From positions 62,001 through 126,000 of the forward strand of contig NZ_SLVM01000008.1 in assembly GCF_004339675.1 (NCBI RefSeq): a DNA stretch of 64,000 nucleotides, given 5' to 3'. The translations under genes were made by a program, and so were the position numbers. Shown here one piece after another: positions 19,394 to 29,730 of this stretch (its first letter is position 1; the number at the start of each line of letters is the position of its first letter). Under the pieces are notes generated by a model. The model did not search any database and was not told the DNA's origin. It saw only the letters and a program-made list of their open reading frames with translations. This DNA comes from Rhodovulum steppense. GTDB lineage: Bacteria; Pseudomonadota; Alphaproteobacteria; Rhodobacterales; Rhodobacteraceae.

Positions 19394-20153
19394 CGGTTTC
19401 CCTTTCGGCAGCAAGCTCGGCCAGTCGCACGGCGGCGGCCTCGCGGACGGGGGCATCGGGATCGGCCAGCAGGTGGCGGGCCAGTTCGGCCTCGGCTCTT
19501 TCGGCTACGGCATGGCGTACCCTTATGTCAGGGTCGGTCACGAAGACGCGCAGCCGGTCGGGGATCAGCCGCAGCGCCACGACGCGGCGCACCAGGGGGT
19601 CGGCATCGGCCAGCATCTGGTCCAGCCAGCGCAACCCGATGCGCTGTGCCACCAGCCTGCGGATCTCGGGATCGGGATCGCGCAGCAGGATCGGCAGCAC
19701 CCCCGGATCGACCCGCCGTGCAACGATCAGCCGCACCTGCGGGTCGGCGTCGTTCAGGAGCGGCACCAGATCTGAAAATGGCAACCGCCAGGCCAGCGCG
19801 AGGCGCACCTCGCGGTCGGGATCCTTCAGCGCGGCACGCGCCTGCGTGGCAGGCAGCCGCAGCACCGCAACCGCCCGCACCCCGGGATCGGGGTCATCCA
19901 GCAGCGGGCGCAGGCGGAACACGTTGGCCACACGAGCGGCATGCGCCCGGGTTTCGGGCCCGGGCGCATCGAGGCACAGATCGGCGGCCTCGGGATTCAT
20001 GGTGAAGAACCGGACGATCCGGGGCGCATAGCGGTCGAAGGCACAGGACCAGCCCGGGCCGCACTGGCGCCGGGCCAGATGCCCGCGGAAACGACAGGCC
20101 TCGCAGTCAAGCGGCTGGCCCTGCCAGTCCACCGCCTCGGGACCGCCCGGCAT
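19380..20153 (-). CDS. 4Fe-4S leucine-rich-variant (LRV) repeat protein
   Basis: A 257-residue protein resembling the LRV iron-sulfur protein found beside nifB in Azotobacter. The N-terminal cluster domain has Cys17, Cys20, Cys31 and Cys37 (CEAC, RQCGPGWSC). The rest is a tandem of about 24-residue helical repeats with the recurring core DPDxxVRxxVAxRL (for example DPDPGVRAVAVLRL, DADPQVRLIVARRV, DPDPEIRRLVAQRI). Such a superhelix usually binds proteins. The function is unknown; its place between fdxN and nifZ suggests a part in nitrogenase assembly or FeS handling. It starts 4 bp after fdxN. Confidence 0.88.
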   Translation of the reverse strand: MPGGPEAVDWQGQPLDCEACRFRGHLARRQCGPGWSCAFDRYAPRIVRFFTMNPEAADLCLDAPGPETRAHAARVANVFRLRPLLDDPDPGVRAVAVLRLPATQARAALKDPDREVRLALAWRLPFSDLVPLLNDADPQVRLIVARRVDPGVLPILLRDPDPEIRRLVAQRIGLRWLDQMLADADPLVRRVVALRLIPDRLRVFVTDPDIRVRHAVAERAEAELARHLLADPDAPVREAAAVRLAELAAERETDVDR

Positions 20154-20157
20154 GTCA

Positions 20158-20352
20158 TCAGGCCGGCACGCAGGTGTCGGGCACGGGGCAGACGGCGACG
20201 CATTGCGGGCTGTCGAACTGGCCCTCGCATTCGGTGCAGAGCCCTGCGTCGATGATGTAGGTTTCCCCCTTGAACTTGATCGCGGCGTTCGGGCACTCGA
20301 ATTCGCAGGCGCCGCAGACGGTGCATTGCGACTTGATGATCTTCAGGGCCAT
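20158..20352 (-). CDS. fdxN: FdxN-type 2[4Fe-4S] ferredoxin
   Basis: A 64-residue ferredoxin with [12 protein letters not shown] and [18 protein letters not shown], the spacing of nif-linked (FdxN/Allochromatium-type) ferredoxins with a longer second loop. It is a likely electron donor for NifB or for nitrogenase. It follows nifB by 27 bp and precedes the LRV gene by 4 bp. Confidence 0.92.
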   Translation of the reverse strand: MALKIIKSQCTVCGACEFECPNAAIKFKGETYIIDAGLCTECEGQFDSPQCVAVCPVPDTCVPA

Positions 20353-20379
20353 TGGCTTCTCCTTGGTTTGATCCTGGGG

Positions 20380-21843
20380 TCAGGCACGCTGGGCGGCCCG
20401 TCCGTTTCGCGCGTTCCGGGTCGAAAGAACGGCAGAGATCGCCGTCTCGATATAATCCTGTGGCGTCTCGATCGCCTCGATCCCTGCTGCCAGCAGCCGC
20501 TTGCGGGGCCCATCGCCGATCCGGGCGCAGAGCACATGCGGCACATCGGCGAGCACGCGCAGGATTTCGTCCATGCGTGCTGCATCGCCCTGGCCGCCGA
20601 GGCAGTAATTGTCCGCGCGGCGATGCCCGACGAAACGGATGCCGCCGACGTCGGCCTGGTAGATCTGGAACTCGGTCGCATGGCCGAAATGCTGGTTCAC
20701 CCTGCCGGAACCGCGGGTGCAGACGGCGAACAGAACCGGTTTTTCGGGGGCGGGCACCGCAGCCTCGGCATTGGCCGCCGCGGCGGCGCGGTCGCGCCTC
20801 TCTTCGGCCACCCAGTCGCGATAGGCCGCGCGTGCCTCGGGGGCGTCCTCGACCACTTCAGGCAGCTTTTCCAGGGTGAATTCCTGACCGCGATCCTCGC
20901 CCAGGAGACCCACCGCATCGGCGCGGCACTGGCGGCAATGGCGCATCAGATTGACACCGCCCGCACAAGAATCCTGCACCTTTTTCAGTTCAGCCGCGGT
21001 CGGCCCGCGTCGGCCGGTCAGGCCGAAATGCGTGCCATGCGCAGGATCCGAGATCAGCGGCATGATGTTGTGCAGGAAGGCACCGCGCTCCTTCACGGCC
21101 CGGTTCACCTCGGTCAGGTGGGCGTCGTTGATTCCGGGAATGAGCACCGAGTTGACCTTGACCAGCACCCCCCGCGCCGTCAGCATTTCCAGCCCCTGCA
21201 ATTGCCGGTCCCGCAGGATGGTCGCGGCCTCGAGTCCGGTGCGGCGCCTGCCCTGAAAGAAGATCCAAGGATAGATCTGCTGACCGATCTCCGGGTCGAT
21301 GGCGTTGATCGTGATTGTGACATGGTCGATGTTCATCGCCACGATCTCGTCCACATGATCGGGCAGCGCGAGCCCGTTCGAGGACATGCAGAGCTTGACG
21401 TCCGGCAACCGCGCGGCGACCAGATCGAAGGTGGCTCTGGTCCGGCGCCAGTCATAGGCAGCGTCCCCCGGCCCCGCGATGCCGAGGACCGAAAGCTGGG
21501 GCACCTTGGAGGCGACCGCCATCACCTTGCGCGCGGCTTGTTCGGGGGTCAGGCGCTCGGACACGACGCCGGGGCGGCTTTCATTGGCGCAATCATATTT
21601 CCGGTTGCAGTAGTTGCACTGGATGTTGCAGGCGGGCGCCACAGCGACATGCATCCGTGCGAAGTAGTGATGCGCCTCTTCCGAGTAGCAGGGATGGTCC
21701 TTGACCTTGGCCCAAGTGGCCGGGTCCATGTCCGCCGACCCCGCCTTGGAGCCGCAGGACGAGGCCGCGCAACCGCCTGTCTGCTGCAGCTCCTTGCGGG
21801 TGGCGATCTGGAGATCGGACAGCGGGACGAGGGGGACGGACAT
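20380..21843 (-). CDS. nifB: NifB, FeMo-cofactor biosynthesis radical SAM protein
   Basis: NifB fuses two [4Fe-4S] units and inserts the central carbide to make NifB-co, the core of FeMo-co. The 487-residue product has the radical SAM motif CNIQCNYCNRKYDC, the GPGDAAYD segment, and further cysteine pairs (DSCAGGVNLMRHCRQC). It also has a C-terminal NifX-like domain (GSGRVNQHFGHATEFQIY, ADNYCLGG). The start at 21843 is fixed by AAGGAG upstream and agrees with family length. First gene of a six-gene operon under a sigma-54/NifA promoter. Confidence 0.97.
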   Translation of the reverse strand: MSVPLVPLSDLQIATRKELQQTGGCAASSCGSKAGSADMDPATWAKVKDHPCYSEEAHHYFARMHVAVAPACNIQCNYCNRKYDCANESRPGVVSERLTPEQAARKVMAVASKVPQLSVLGIAGPGDAAYDWRRTRATFDLVAARLPDVKLCMSSNGLALPDHVDEIVAMNIDHVTITINAIDPEIGQQIYPWIFFQGRRRTGLEAATILRDRQLQGLEMLTARGVLVKVNSVLIPGINDAHLTEVNRAVKERGAFLHNIMPLISDPAHGTHFGLTGRRGPTAAELKKVQDSCAGGVNLMRHCRQCRADAVGLLGEDRGQEFTLEKLPEVVEDAPEARAAYRDWVAEERRDRAAAAANAEAAVPAPEKPVLFAVCTRGSGRVNQHFGHATEFQIYQADVGGIRFVGHRRADNYCLGGQGDAARMDEILRVLADVPHVLCARIGDGPRKRLLAAGIEAIETPQDYIETAISAVLSTRNARNGRAAQRA

Positions 21844-21883
21844 GGGGCGGACTCCTTGGGACTGGGCGCTTGCAAGGATGCAA

Positions 21884-21898
21884 GCAGGAAGCGTGCCA
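21884..21898 (-). promoter_or_regulatory. sigma-54 promoter of the nifB operon
   Basis: The - strand reads TGGCAC-GCTTC-CTGC with correct spacing. The predicted start is near 21872, about 30 bases before the nifB ATG. Confidence 0.88.
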
Positions 21899-21952
21899 AG
21901 CACGCTCTGCCGGGGCATCGGGCAGAAACGCACAGCATCGGCGCGGACGCGC

Positions 21953-21968
21953 TGTCGGGGCGGCGACA
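21953..21968. promoter_or_regulatory. NifA upstream activator site for nifB
   Basis: Perfect TGT-N10-ACA (TGTCG...CGACA), centred about 88 bp upstream of the predicted start, in the 341-bp gap between nifB and nifA. The rest of the gap, 21969-22184, shows no further element I can support. Confidence 0.85.
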
Positions 21969-22184
21969 GTGCGTCGGAAAAACGACATTCAGGATGGACA
22001 GGACAGGATGTGACGGCCGGTTCAAAATGCGCGAGCACTGGCGCGCCGCTTGTCCCGCACCCCTGCTGCGCGAGGGCAAGGTCGGGGCGATGTCACGGCC
22101 CGGGATAATTCCGGCCAGAACAGGCTGGAGGAGCGGACTGCGCCAGCGCGCGAGGATCGGACGCGTCCGCGCGGCAGGGCCCTG

Positions 22185-23966
22185 TCAGAACCTGCGCAGT
22201 TCGATGCCGTGCTTCTTGAGCGCATAGCCGATCTGGCGCGGGGTCAGGCCCAGCAGCCGAGCGGCCTTGGCCTGCACCCAGCCTGCCCGCTCCATCGCGT
22301 CGATCAGGCGTTCACGTTCGTCAAGCGGGCCTTCGTCGGACGTCGTGGGCATTGGCGTCGCCGGGGCGAAGGTGGTGGAAGAGACCGGTTCGCCAAAGCC
22401 CGTGGGGGGTGGCGTCGGCGGGCGTTGGCCCGCGCCGCTGTCGATCACCGGCAACGGCATGCGCACGGCAGCCAGTCCGCCAATGGGCGAGCGATCGCCC
22501 GACTGCATGCGCCAGAGTTCGGCCGAAAGGCAGTTGCCCTGCATACAGGCCAGTTCGCGCTCGTCGATTTCGCGGCCCGAGGACAACGCCGCCACGCGGC
22601 TGATGCAGTTTTCAAGTTCACGCACATTGCCCGGAAACTGGCAGCGCGCAAGCGCCGCCATCGCCCCCGGCGTGATGCGCTTGTCCATCCCGTTCTGGGC
22701 GTTGAACCTATCCAGAAAGGCCTTGGCAAGCGTGGGCACATCCTCCAGACGCTCGCGCAGGGGAGGCAGGACGATCGGCACCACACAGATGCGGAAATAG
22801 AGGTCCGCCCGGAAATCGCCGCGTGCCACCGCCGCCTCGAGATCGCGGTTCGTCGCTGTCACAAGCCGAACATCGACCCTCAAGGTCTTTGAGCCACCCA
22901 CGCGCTCGAACTCGCCCTCCTGCAGGATGCGCAGGAGTTTCGCTTGGAACTCGGGCCCGATCTCGCCGATTTCGTCGAGAAAAAGCGTCCCCGTATCGGC
23001 CAGTTCGAACCGGCCCTTCTTCTGCGCAAGCGCACCGGTAAACGATCCCTTCTCATGGCCGAAAAGTTCCGATTCCAGCAGGCTCTGGCTCAGCGCCGCA
23101 CAATTGACCTTGACGAAGGGTTTGTCGCGACGCTCCGAGAGCGCATGCACCGCCTTGGCAAACAGCTCCTTGCCGGTGCCGCTTTCGCCGCGCAGTAGAA
23201 CGGGCGTGTTGGTGCGCGCGACCTTGTGGATCTGCGCGGTCACCGCCTTGATCGCCGGGCTGTCGCCGATTATGCCCTTGATCGGCTGTTCGCGCAGTCG
23301 GCAATCGTCGGCGGATGTCTCGGAGGCGGCATGCAGCGCGGCGCGCGCCTCCTCCATCAACCGCTCGCGGTCCCTCGCGACGAGGCGGCGGAACTTGATC
23401 GACTGTTCCAGGATCGAGGCCACCATGGTCAGCACACGCTGATCCTCTTCGAGGTAGCGCAGCCCCCCCTCGTCAAGGTCGCGCCAGCCCCCCAGCACGC
23501 CGATCACATAGGGCGAGTGCACCTGCTCTCGGAGCGGCACCGCGATCAGCGCCAGCCGGTCATGCGGCGCGCCGGGCGGGATCGCGGCCTCGCCCAGTTC
23601 GTCGCGGACATTGCGCGACACCAGCGCGACGCCGGTACGAAATACCTGTTGCGTCGCGCGGATCGGCAGGGCGCGGATCTCGGGAGGTGCACAGGTCGAG
23701 CCATGGGTCGTCGCGGCGATCACGAAAGGATTCACCGGCTTGCCGACGCCGCCCGTACGACCCTTGTCATCCAGAAGCGCCAGCGCTCCCATCCTCAGCC
23801 CCATGAACGACGACAGCACGTTCAGAACCGAGGGCATCGCCGCGATCGGATCGCTGGCGCCGGTCAGGATCTTGGCGGCCTCGCAAACGGTATCCAGTGG
23901 AAACCGCTCGAGTGCCGGACGCCCTTCTTGGCATCGGGACCGTGGCCCAAGGGTGGAAGCGTTCAT
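22185..23966 (-). CDS. nifA: NifA, sigma-54-dependent nif activator
   Basis: Master activator of nif transcription. The 593-residue product has an N-terminal GAF-type sensor domain, then an AAA+ domain with Walker A GESGTGKE (about 260-267), the sigma-54 contact loop GSFTGA (about 307-312) and the FPGNVREL segment. The interdomain linker carries C-x4-C (CMQGNC, about 474-479), the mark of oxygen-sensitive alphaproteobacterial NifA. At the end is a Fis-type helix-turn-helix ([23 protein letters not shown]). The start at 23966 is chosen for its GAGG ribosome site; an ATG 17 codons upstream has none. Confidence 0.96.
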   Translation of the reverse strand: MNASTLGPRSRCQEGRPALERFPLDTVCEAAKILTGASDPIAAMPSVLNVLSSFMGLRMGALALLDDKGRTGGVGKPVNPFVIAATTHGSTCAPPEIRALPIRATQQVFRTGVALVSRNVRDELGEAAIPPGAPHDRLALIAVPLREQVHSPYVIGVLGGWRDLDEGGLRYLEEDQRVLTMVASILEQSIKFRRLVARDRERLMEEARAALHAASETSADDCRLREQPIKGIIGDSPAIKAVTAQIHKVARTNTPVLLRGESGTGKELFAKAVHALSERRDKPFVKVNCAALSQSLLESELFGHEKGSFTGALAQKKGRFELADTGTLFLDEIGEIGPEFQAKLLRILQEGEFERVGGSKTLRVDVRLVTATNRDLEAAVARGDFRADLYFRICVVPIVLPPLRERLEDVPTLAKAFLDRFNAQNGMDKRITPGAMAALARCQFPGNVRELENCISRVAALSSGREIDERELACMQGNCLSAELWRMQSGDRSPIGGLAAVRMPLPVIDSGAGQRPPTPPPTGFGEPVSSTTFAPATPMPTTSDEGPLDERERLIDAMERAGWVQAKAARLLGLTPRQIGYALKKHGIELRRF

Positions 23967-24066
23967 GTTGTCCTCGCTTGTCAGGAAAGCATCGGGCGGC
24001 GCGGTCGCTCTGTCCATGGCGGGCGCGGCGGAAGACGCGAATTTCGTCGAATTTCACCGCTCCTCG

Positions 24067-24083
24067 ACTGACCTTGCGTCAGT
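24067..24083. promoter_or_regulatory. Perfect dyad upstream of nifA, possible operator
   Basis: ACTGAC-CTTGC-GTCAGT, a perfect 6-bp inverted repeat about 100 bp upstream of the nifA start, in the 218-bp gap to the exoD-like gene. Just downstream (24038-24055) is a direct repeat CGAATTTC. It matches no regulator I can name. Confidence 0.4.
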
Positions 24084-24184
24084 TTTCCGACAGTCCATGC
24101 TGCGCTGCCGCATTTTTTGGCAATTCGCTACCCGACCAAATTTGCGCAGCGGGAATCACTGCACATGACAGGGCTGCTCGCCGA

Positions 24185-24808
24185 TCAGCCCATGATCGCT
24201 TCGGCGCCCTCGGCCAGGGAAATCACGATTGCCGCGGTCAGCAGGGCCGAAAGGGCGCCCAGGACAAGGCCAAGCACCACCACTGCACCGTCGCGCTCGA
24301 CCAGTCCTACCCCCACCACGAACAACGAGATTGCCGGGAACCAGCCGCTGCCCGGAACCGGCAGGAACAGCGTGAAGGCGATCACCAACAACCCCAAGCC
24401 AAGCAGGGGTTCGTGCCGGGGCGCGAAAAGCGCGGGCAGACGCGGACGAAGCCTGCGTTCCAGCCGTCGGGTGACCGGGCGCAGCCGCAACAAGGTCCGG
24501 CGCAGCCTGTTCTGGTCGACGCGCAGCCTGGCCAGCGGGCCGGGCAGCCGCACATGGGCAAAGCCGAATGTCATCTGAAGGGTCGTCACCAGCACAGGCA
24601 AAGCCGTGATCACCGACGAGCCCGGCGGAAGCGGCAGCATGGTCACAAGCGAAAATACCACGATTGCCCAGCCGAAAGACCGTTCGCCCAACCCGGCAAG
24701 CAGATTGCCAAGCGTCAGGTTGCCCGCCCGATGCTGCGCACGCGAGGTTCTTAGGATCGGCATCGACAGCGATGGCCGACGTCTGGGACGATTCTCGCGA
24801 TGCGGCAT
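24185..24808 (-). CDS. ExoD-like exopolysaccharide synthesis family membrane protein
   Basis: A 207-residue membrane protein of the ExoD family. Landmarks are GERSFGWAIVVFSLVTMLPLPPGSS in the first third, a hydrophilic Arg-rich middle (LRRTLLRLRPVTRRLERRL), and three further hydrophobic segments, including LGLGLLVIAFTLFLPVPGSGW and a last segment near residues 178-195. ExoD was named from a Rhizobium exopolysaccharide and nodulation mutant; its biochemical role is not known. An internal ATG 15 codons in could be the true start. It has no clear operon partner; nifA follows after 218 bp. Confidence 0.8.
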   Translation of the reverse strand: MPHRENRPRRRPSLSMPILRTSRAQHRAGNLTLGNLLAGLGERSFGWAIVVFSLVTMLPLPPGSSVITALPVLVTTLQMTFGFAHVRLPGPLARLRVDQNRLRRTLLRLRPVTRRLERRLRPRLPALFAPRHEPLLGLGLLVIAFTLFLPVPGSGWFPAISLFVVGVGLVERDGAVVVLGLVLGALSALLTAAIVISLAEGAEAIMG

Positions 24809-24970
24809 GACGTTCCCGTTGCTGCCGTGCAGATATCGCGGCTGAGGTCACGAGATGCAATGGCCGCAACCGTAAAGCGACAGGGGTCAGAGGGAACGAA
24901 CTCGTCTTGCCGCCTTCTCCTCGGGCGCCTTCGATCCCCGGTATGGGGCGCGGTGCCCTGTCCGACAGTC

Positions 24971-25729
24971 TCAGCCGAACAGCCGCCAGCGCGCCTTGAC
25001 GAGGCTCTGGATCACAAGCCCCAGATAGACCAGATCAAGCGCCAGGAAAAACAGCCATGGCCGCGAGAAGCCAAGGCCGATGCCGATCACGGTGGCGAAC
25101 ATCATCGGCCCGATCAGGCGGCGCGGCACCTTGATCGCCTTGGGCGACAGCGTCTTGAGCTTGGAGATCATCAAGAGCCCGACAAGTCCCAGCCAGAGTG
25201 CCACGACCAGGGGCGCCTGGCCGAAATCGACCACGCCCGCCAGCGTGGCAAAGGCGGGCAGAAGCCCCAGCATCGCCCCCGCGGGTGCCGGAACACCCAG
25301 GAAATAGGGGCTCGACTTGTCATCCTCCTGCGGTTTGCCCGACATCACGTTGAACCGCGCCAGCCTGAGACAGGTCGCGGCGGCGAAGATCAGCACGAAG
25401 ATCCAGCCGATCCCGCCCGCGGGCGTCAGCAGGTAATGATAGACCAGCACCCCAGGCGCGATCCCGAAGCAAAGGAAATCCGACAGGGAATCAAGCTGCG
25501 CCCCGATCTCCGATGTCGCCTGAAGCCGCCGCGCGATCAGCCCGTCCAGCCCGTCGATCACCGCGGCCAGCAGGATCAGGAACACCGCCGTTGCAAAGCG
25601 TTCGTCCATCGCGAAGCGGATCGAGGTCAGGCCAAGGCACATCCCGGCCAGCGTGACCATGTTGGGCACGAGTTGCAGGAAGGGCACGCGCTCGCCATTG
25701 TCGGAACTGCGCGTGTTGAAGCGTTTCAT
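24971..25729 (-). CDS. pssA: CDP-diacylglycerol-serine O-phosphatidyltransferase
   Basis: Phosphatidylserine synthase of the CDP-alcohol phosphatidyltransferase family, making PS from CDP-diacylglycerol and serine. The 252-residue membrane protein has the catalytic motif DG-x2-AR-x8-G-x3-D-x3-D, seen as [10 protein letters not shown] followed by QLDSLSD, and six or so hydrophobic segments. The ATG overlaps the psd stop (ATGA), so the two-step pathway to phosphatidylethanolamine is co-translated. Confidence 0.95.
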   Translation of the reverse strand: MKRFNTRSSDNGERVPFLQLVPNMVTLAGMCLGLTSIRFAMDERFATAVFLILLAAVIDGLDGLIARRLQATSEIGAQLDSLSDFLCFGIAPGVLVYHYLLTPAGGIGWIFVLIFAAATCLRLARFNVMSGKPQEDDKSSPYFLGVPAPAGAMLGLLPAFATLAGVVDFGQAPLVVALWLGLVGLLMISKLKTLSPKAIKVPRRLIGPMMFATVIGIGLGFSRPWLFFLALDLVYLGLVIQSLVKARWRLFG

Positions 25730-26421
25730 GCGCCCCGGGCCCCCGTCGCGTTCGTGCTGCCCAGATCGGCGATCACCGTCTCGCCCGCCACCATGGTCTG
25801 GCCAAGCGAGACCAGCGGTACAGCCCCCTCGGGCAGGTAGATGTCCAGCCGCGAGCCAAAGCGGATCAGCCCGAACCGCTCGCCCGTGGCAAGGGTCTGG
25901 CCCGCCGTGCTCCAGCACAGGATGCGCCGCGCCACCAGCCCAGCGATCTGCACCACGCCATAGCGCCGACCATCGGCCATTTCCACGGCCAGCCCGTTGC
26001 GTTCATTGTCCTCGGACGCCTTGTCGAGCGAGGCATTCAGGAACTTGCCCGGCCGATAGGCGACCTTGGTGATCCGCCCCGCCGCGGGCAGCCGGTTAAC
26101 ATGGCAGTTGAAGACCGACATGAAGACGCAGATCCGCATCATCGGCGCCGAGCCCAGATCAAGCTCGGCGGGCGGCATGGCGGGCCCCATCAGCGAGACC
26201 AGCCCATCGGCGGGCGAGACCATGACGCCCGGCCGGTCGGGCACGACGCGCACCGGGTCGCGGAAGAAGTAATAGACCCAAAGGGTCAGCCCCGCACAGA
26301 CCCAGCCCAGCGGCGCCCAGATCAGAAAGGCAACCAGCGTGACCGCAAGGCCGATGGCGACGAATTTCCGGCCCTCGGGATGCATGGGCTTGACGAAGGT
26401 GGACAGCATCGAGACGGACAT
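25726..26421 (-). CDS. psd: Phosphatidylserine decarboxylase proenzyme
   Basis: Phosphatidylserine decarboxylase, which converts PS to phosphatidylethanolamine. The 231-residue product is of the short alphaproteobacterial type. It has an N-terminal membrane segment (about residues 15-45), [17 protein letters not shown], and the self-cleavage site LGST near the C-terminus that generates the pyruvoyl cofactor. The start at 26421 gives the family length. It precedes pssA with a 4-bp overlap. Confidence 0.95.
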   Translation of the reverse strand: MSVSMLSTFVKPMHPEGRKFVAIGLAVTLVAFLIWAPLGWVCAGLTLWVYYFFRDPVRVVPDRPGVMVSPADGLVSLMGPAMPPAELDLGSAPMMRICVFMSVFNCHVNRLPAAGRITKVAYRPGKFLNASLDKASEDNERNGLAVEMADGRRYGVVQIAGLVARRILCWSTAGQTLATGERFGLIRFGSRLDIYLPEGAVPLVSLGQTMVAGETVIADLGSTNATGARGA

Positions 26422-26516
26422 CGGATCCCCTGTTTCGAAAGGTGGTGCTCTGCTTAGCCCAGATGGGCCGGATTGAAAACGCCGGATCGGGTCGCAGGCC
26501 GCGCCGAAACGGCCCC

Positions 26517-28139
26517 CTACACGCTGCGCAGCGCCCGGCGCATGATCTTGCCCGTCGCCGTCATCGGCAGGCTTTCGGCCCGGACCACCCGGCGCGGCGC
26601 GACATGGGGGCTGACATGGTCGCGGACGCGCTGGATCAGCGCCTCGGCCAGCCCTTCCCATTCCGCGCCCGCTCGCAGCACCACATGGGCCACGACGATC
26701 TCGGTGCGCACCGGGTCGGGTTCGCCCACCACGGCGGCCATCACCACGTCGGGATGGCCCGTCAGGCAGGTCTCGATCTCGGTCGGCCCGATCCGGTAGC
26801 CCGCCGAGGTGATCACGTCATCGTCGCGCGAGACATAGGTGAAATGGCCGCCCGCGTCGCAGATCCCCAGATCGCCCGTCCGCATCCACTCGCCCGAGAA
26901 TTTCGCCGCCGTCTTGTCGGACAGCCCCCAATAGCCCAGGAACATCGAGGCCGCCCCCCGGCGCACCGCGATCTCGCCCACCTCGCCAGGCGGCAAGGGC
27001 GCCCCGTCCGCCCCGATGATCGCGACATCGAAACCGGGTGTCGCGCGGCCCATCGCGCCCGGCGGCGCGGTCATCAATTCGGGCACGCAGGTCACGACAA
27101 GGTTGCACTCGGTCTGGCCGTAGAATTCGCAGATCTCCAGCCCCAGCGCCTGCCGCCCCCAGGCCAGAAGGTCCGGCCCGAGGCTCTCGCCGCCCGAGCC
27201 GACGCTGCGCAGGCGCACCCCCGGCGGCACCGGCGCCTGGCGCATCAGCTTCAGCGCGGTGGGCGGCAGGAACAGGTTGCGCACCTTCAGCCGGTCGATC
27301 AGCGCCCATGCCTCGGCCGCGTCGAACTTGCGCATCCGGCAGGCCACCAGCGGCACGCCGTAGTAAAGGCAGGGCATCGCCATATCCATCAGTCCGCCGA
27401 TCCAGGCCCAGTCCGCGGGCGTCCAGCCGCAATCGCCGGGCTGCGGGAAGCCGCGATGGTGCAGCTCGATCGACGGCAGGTGCCCGATGAGAAAGCGGTG
27501 GGCATGCAGCGCGCCCTTGGGCGGGCCGGTCGTGCCCGAGGTGTAGATCAGCACCGCCGGATCCTCGGCCAGCGTGTCACGCGCCGCAGGGATCGGCGGG
27601 GCGGCGGCGATCTCGGCCCACAGATCGCGTGCCGGGCCGCCATCGACGGACAGCACATGCGCCAGATCGGGCAGCCGGTCGCGCAGGGCGGCCAGCTTGG
27701 CCGCGCCCTCGGCATCGGTCACGGCCAGCCGCGCGCCGCTATCGGCCAGACGGTATTCCAGCGCGTCCGGCCCGAACAGCGTGAACAGCGGCAGCACGAT
27801 GGCGCCCAGCTTCATCGCGGCGAAATGCGCGACCAGCACCGCAGGCGATTGCGCCAGCAGCACCGCCACCCGGTCGCCCGGCCCCACGCCCGAGGCCGCC
27901 ATCACGCTGGCCAACCGGTCCGAGGCATCCCTGAGCGCGCCATAGCTCCATTCCCGGTCGCCATCCGACGCGTCGATCACCGCCACCCGGCCGGGATCGC
28001 GTTCGGCCCAGTCGTCGCAACAGGCGCGCGCGATGTTGAACCGCTCTGGCACGGGCCAGCGGAACCCCGCGCGCATCGCGTCCCAGTCGCGCTGGTCGGG
28101 CAGAAGCCTGCGCTCGCTCATCGGATCATTGCGCGGCAT
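26517..28139 (-). CDS. AMP-binding acyl-CoA synthetase
   Basis: ATP-dependent acyl-CoA ligase of the acetyl-CoA synthetase/medium-chain synthetase superfamily. The 540-residue product has the P-loop [14 protein letters not shown], the adenylate motif [19 protein letters not shown], and the C-terminal catalytic lysine in [11 protein letters not shown]. Similarity is greatest to medium-chain or unspecified acyl-CoA synthetases; the substrate cannot be read from sequence. The first ATG overlaps the lipoprotein gene by 14 bp; an ATG six codons on (28121) is an equally plausible start. Confidence 0.9.
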   Translation of the reverse strand: MPRNDPMSERRLLPDQRDWDAMRAGFRWPVPERFNIARACCDDWAERDPGRVAVIDASDGDREWSYGALRDASDRLASVMAASGVGPGDRVAVLLAQSPAVLVAHFAAMKLGAIVLPLFTLFGPDALEYRLADSGARLAVTDAEGAAKLAALRDRLPDLAHVLSVDGGPARDLWAEIAAAPPIPAARDTLAEDPAVLIYTSGTTGPPKGALHAHRFLIGHLPSIELHHRGFPQPGDCGWTPADWAWIGGLMDMAMPCLYYGVPLVACRMRKFDAAEAWALIDRLKVRNLFLPPTALKLMRQAPVPPGVRLRSVGSGGESLGPDLLAWGRQALGLEICEFYGQTECNLVVTCVPELMTAPPGAMGRATPGFDVAIIGADGAPLPPGEVGEIAVRRGAASMFLGYWGLSDKTAAKFSGEWMRTGDLGICDAGGHFTYVSRDDDVITSAGYRIGPTEIETCLTGHPDVVMAAVVGEPDPVRTEIVVAHVVLRAGAEWEGLAEALIQRVRDHVSPHVAPRRVVRAESLPMTATGKIMRRALRSV

Positions 28140-28587
28140 GGATCGCGATCTCGCGCAGCGCGGTCAACGGCACGCCCAGCGCCCGCATCGTCGGCAGCGA
28201 CACCAGCGTACCCGCGCCGGGGGCAGCATCGCGCGGGCGCAGTTCCACCTGCACGCTGATCCCCGTCACCGGATCGACCAGCCGACCCGGCCGCACCCGC
28301 GTGACCAGCGGCGTCACCGCCCAGAACCCCGGATCGGTCGGATCGCCAAGGCTGGCCACGCTGAGCCCCAGCCGGGCATCGCCCCCGCGCGGGGCGGCGC
28401 GCGCCGCTTCGCGCTGGGCGGGCGTCGTCGTGTCGAATTCCTCGGCGGTGCGCGCCTGCGGCGGCGGCGGGCGGACGGCTGCAACCGGCACCGCAGGCTC
28501 GGCCGGGGCGGGCTCCGGCCCGCCCTTCGGAACGGCCGCGCAGGCCCCCAGCGCCAGCACCAGACACAGACCCGCGGTCCTTCTCAT
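28126..28587 (-). CDS. Putative lipoprotein of unknown function
   Basis: A 153-residue protein with a type II signal peptide: MRRTAGLCLVLALGACA, where Cys17 of the LGAC lipobox would be lipidated. A Pro/Ala-rich linker (to about residue 48) is followed by a folded domain with GLSVASLGDPTDPGFWAVTPLV and TGISVQVELRP. Proteins of this kind are conserved in Rhodobacterales and lack a reliable function. It is divergent from moaA and overlaps the acyl-CoA synthetase start. Confidence 0.8.
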   Translation of the reverse strand: MRRTAGLCLVLALGACAAVPKGGPEPAPAEPAVPVAAVRPPPPQARTAEEFDTTTPAQREAARAAPRGGDARLGLSVASLGDPTDPGFWAVTPLVTRVRPGRLVDPVTGISVQVELRPRDAAPGAGTLVSLPTMRALGVPLTALREIAIHAAQ

Positions 28588-28686
28588 CCTGCCTGCCTCC
28601 CCTGTCGTTTCGCCCCAGCCTAGCCGCTTGCCGACCCGTCCGAAAGACGCTTGCCGCAAGCCATGGCCGCGCTTACCTTCACACTC

Positions 28687-29697
28687 ATGGGAGAGCCGAA
28701 ACTTATTGATCCTTTCGCCCGCGCGATCACCTATCTGCGCGTGTCGGTCACCGACCGCTGCGATTTCCGCTGTGTCTATTGCATGGCTGAAAACATGACC
28801 TTCCTGCCCAAGCGGGACCTGCTGACGCTTGAGGAACTGGACCGGCTGTGTTCGGCCTTTGTCGGGCTGGGCGTGCGAAAGCTGCGCATCACGGGGGGCG
28901 AACCGCTGGTGCGGCGCGATATCCTGACCTTTTTCCGCGCGATGGGCCGACATCTAGAAACCGACGCGCTGGACGAGTTGACGCTGACCACCAACGGCTC
29001 GCAACTGGAACGCTTTGCCGCCGATCTGGCCGCGGCGGGGGTGCGGCGGATCAATGTCAGCCTGGACACGCTGGACGCGGACAAGTTCGCCCGCGTCACC
29101 CGCTGGGGCAAGCTGACCCAGGTGATGCGCGGGATCGACGCGGCGCAGGCGGCGGGGCTGAGGGTCAAGATCAACACCGTGGCGCTGAAGGGGTTCAACG
29201 AGGACGAGCTGTTCCCGCTTGTCGACTGGTGCGCCGCGCGCGACATGGACCTGACCTTCATCGAGGTGATGCCGATGGGCGATCTGGGCAACGAGGACCG
29301 GGTCGGGCAATTCTGGTCGGTGCGCGATGTCCGCGCGCGGCTGGAAGAACGCTTCACCACGCTGGATCTTGCCGAACGCTCGGGCGGACCCGCCCGCTAT
29401 GTGCGGATCGAGGAGACCGGCCAGAAGATCGGCTTCATCACCCCGCTCAGCCATAATTTCTGCGAAAGCTGCAACCGGGTGCGGCTGACCTGCACGGGCG
29501 AGTTGTTCATGTGCCTCGGCCAGGAGGATCGCGCCGATCTGCGCGCCCCGCTGCGGGCGCATCCCCAGGACGACGCGCCGCTGGTCACCGCCATCCGCGC
29601 CGCCATCGGCCTGAAGCCCAGGGGGCATGATTTCGACTATTCCCGCCAGCGCCCCGATGGCCAGGTCTCGCGGCACATGAGCCATACGGGCGGCTGA
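28687..29697 (+). CDS. moaA: MoaA, GTP 3',8-cyclase (molybdopterin biosynthesis)
   Basis: Radical SAM enzyme for the first step of molybdenum cofactor synthesis (with MoaC, GTP to cyclic pyranopterin monophosphate). It has the SAM-cluster motif CDFRCVYC, the ITGGEP segment, the C-terminal cluster cysteines ([13 protein letters not shown], then MCLGQ) and the terminal GG (SHTGG) needed for catalysis. The start at 28687 is chosen by homology; upstream ATGs at 28663 and 28651 are possible and no strong ribosome site separates them. Its place before fdsR-fdsGBACD fits supply of cofactor to formate dehydrogenase. Confidence 0.95.
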   Translation: MGEPKLIDPFARAITYLRVSVTDRCDFRCVYCMAENMTFLPKRDLLTLEELDRLCSAFVGLGVRKLRITGGEPLVRRDILTFFRAMGRHLETDALDELTLTTNGSQLERFAADLAAAGVRRINVSLDTLDADKFARVTRWGKLTQVMRGIDAAQAAGLRVKINTVALKGFNEDELFPLVDWCAARDMDLTFIEVMPMGDLGNEDRVGQFWSVRDVRARLEERFTTLDLAERSGGPARYVRIEETGQKIGFITPLSHNFCESCNRVRLTCTGELFMCLGQEDRADLRAPLRAHPQDDAPLVTAIRAAIGLKPRGHDFDYSRQRPDGQVSRHMSHTGG

Positions 29698-29730
29698 GCC
29701 CGGGCATAGCGGCGCGGCCAGAGGGCACCC

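Noticed and set aside
19380-20153. LRV gene considered as repeat-rich pseudogene or mobile repeat
   Set aside because: The frame is intact, the cysteine domain is present, and the repeats are protein-level helical repeats with diverged DNA.
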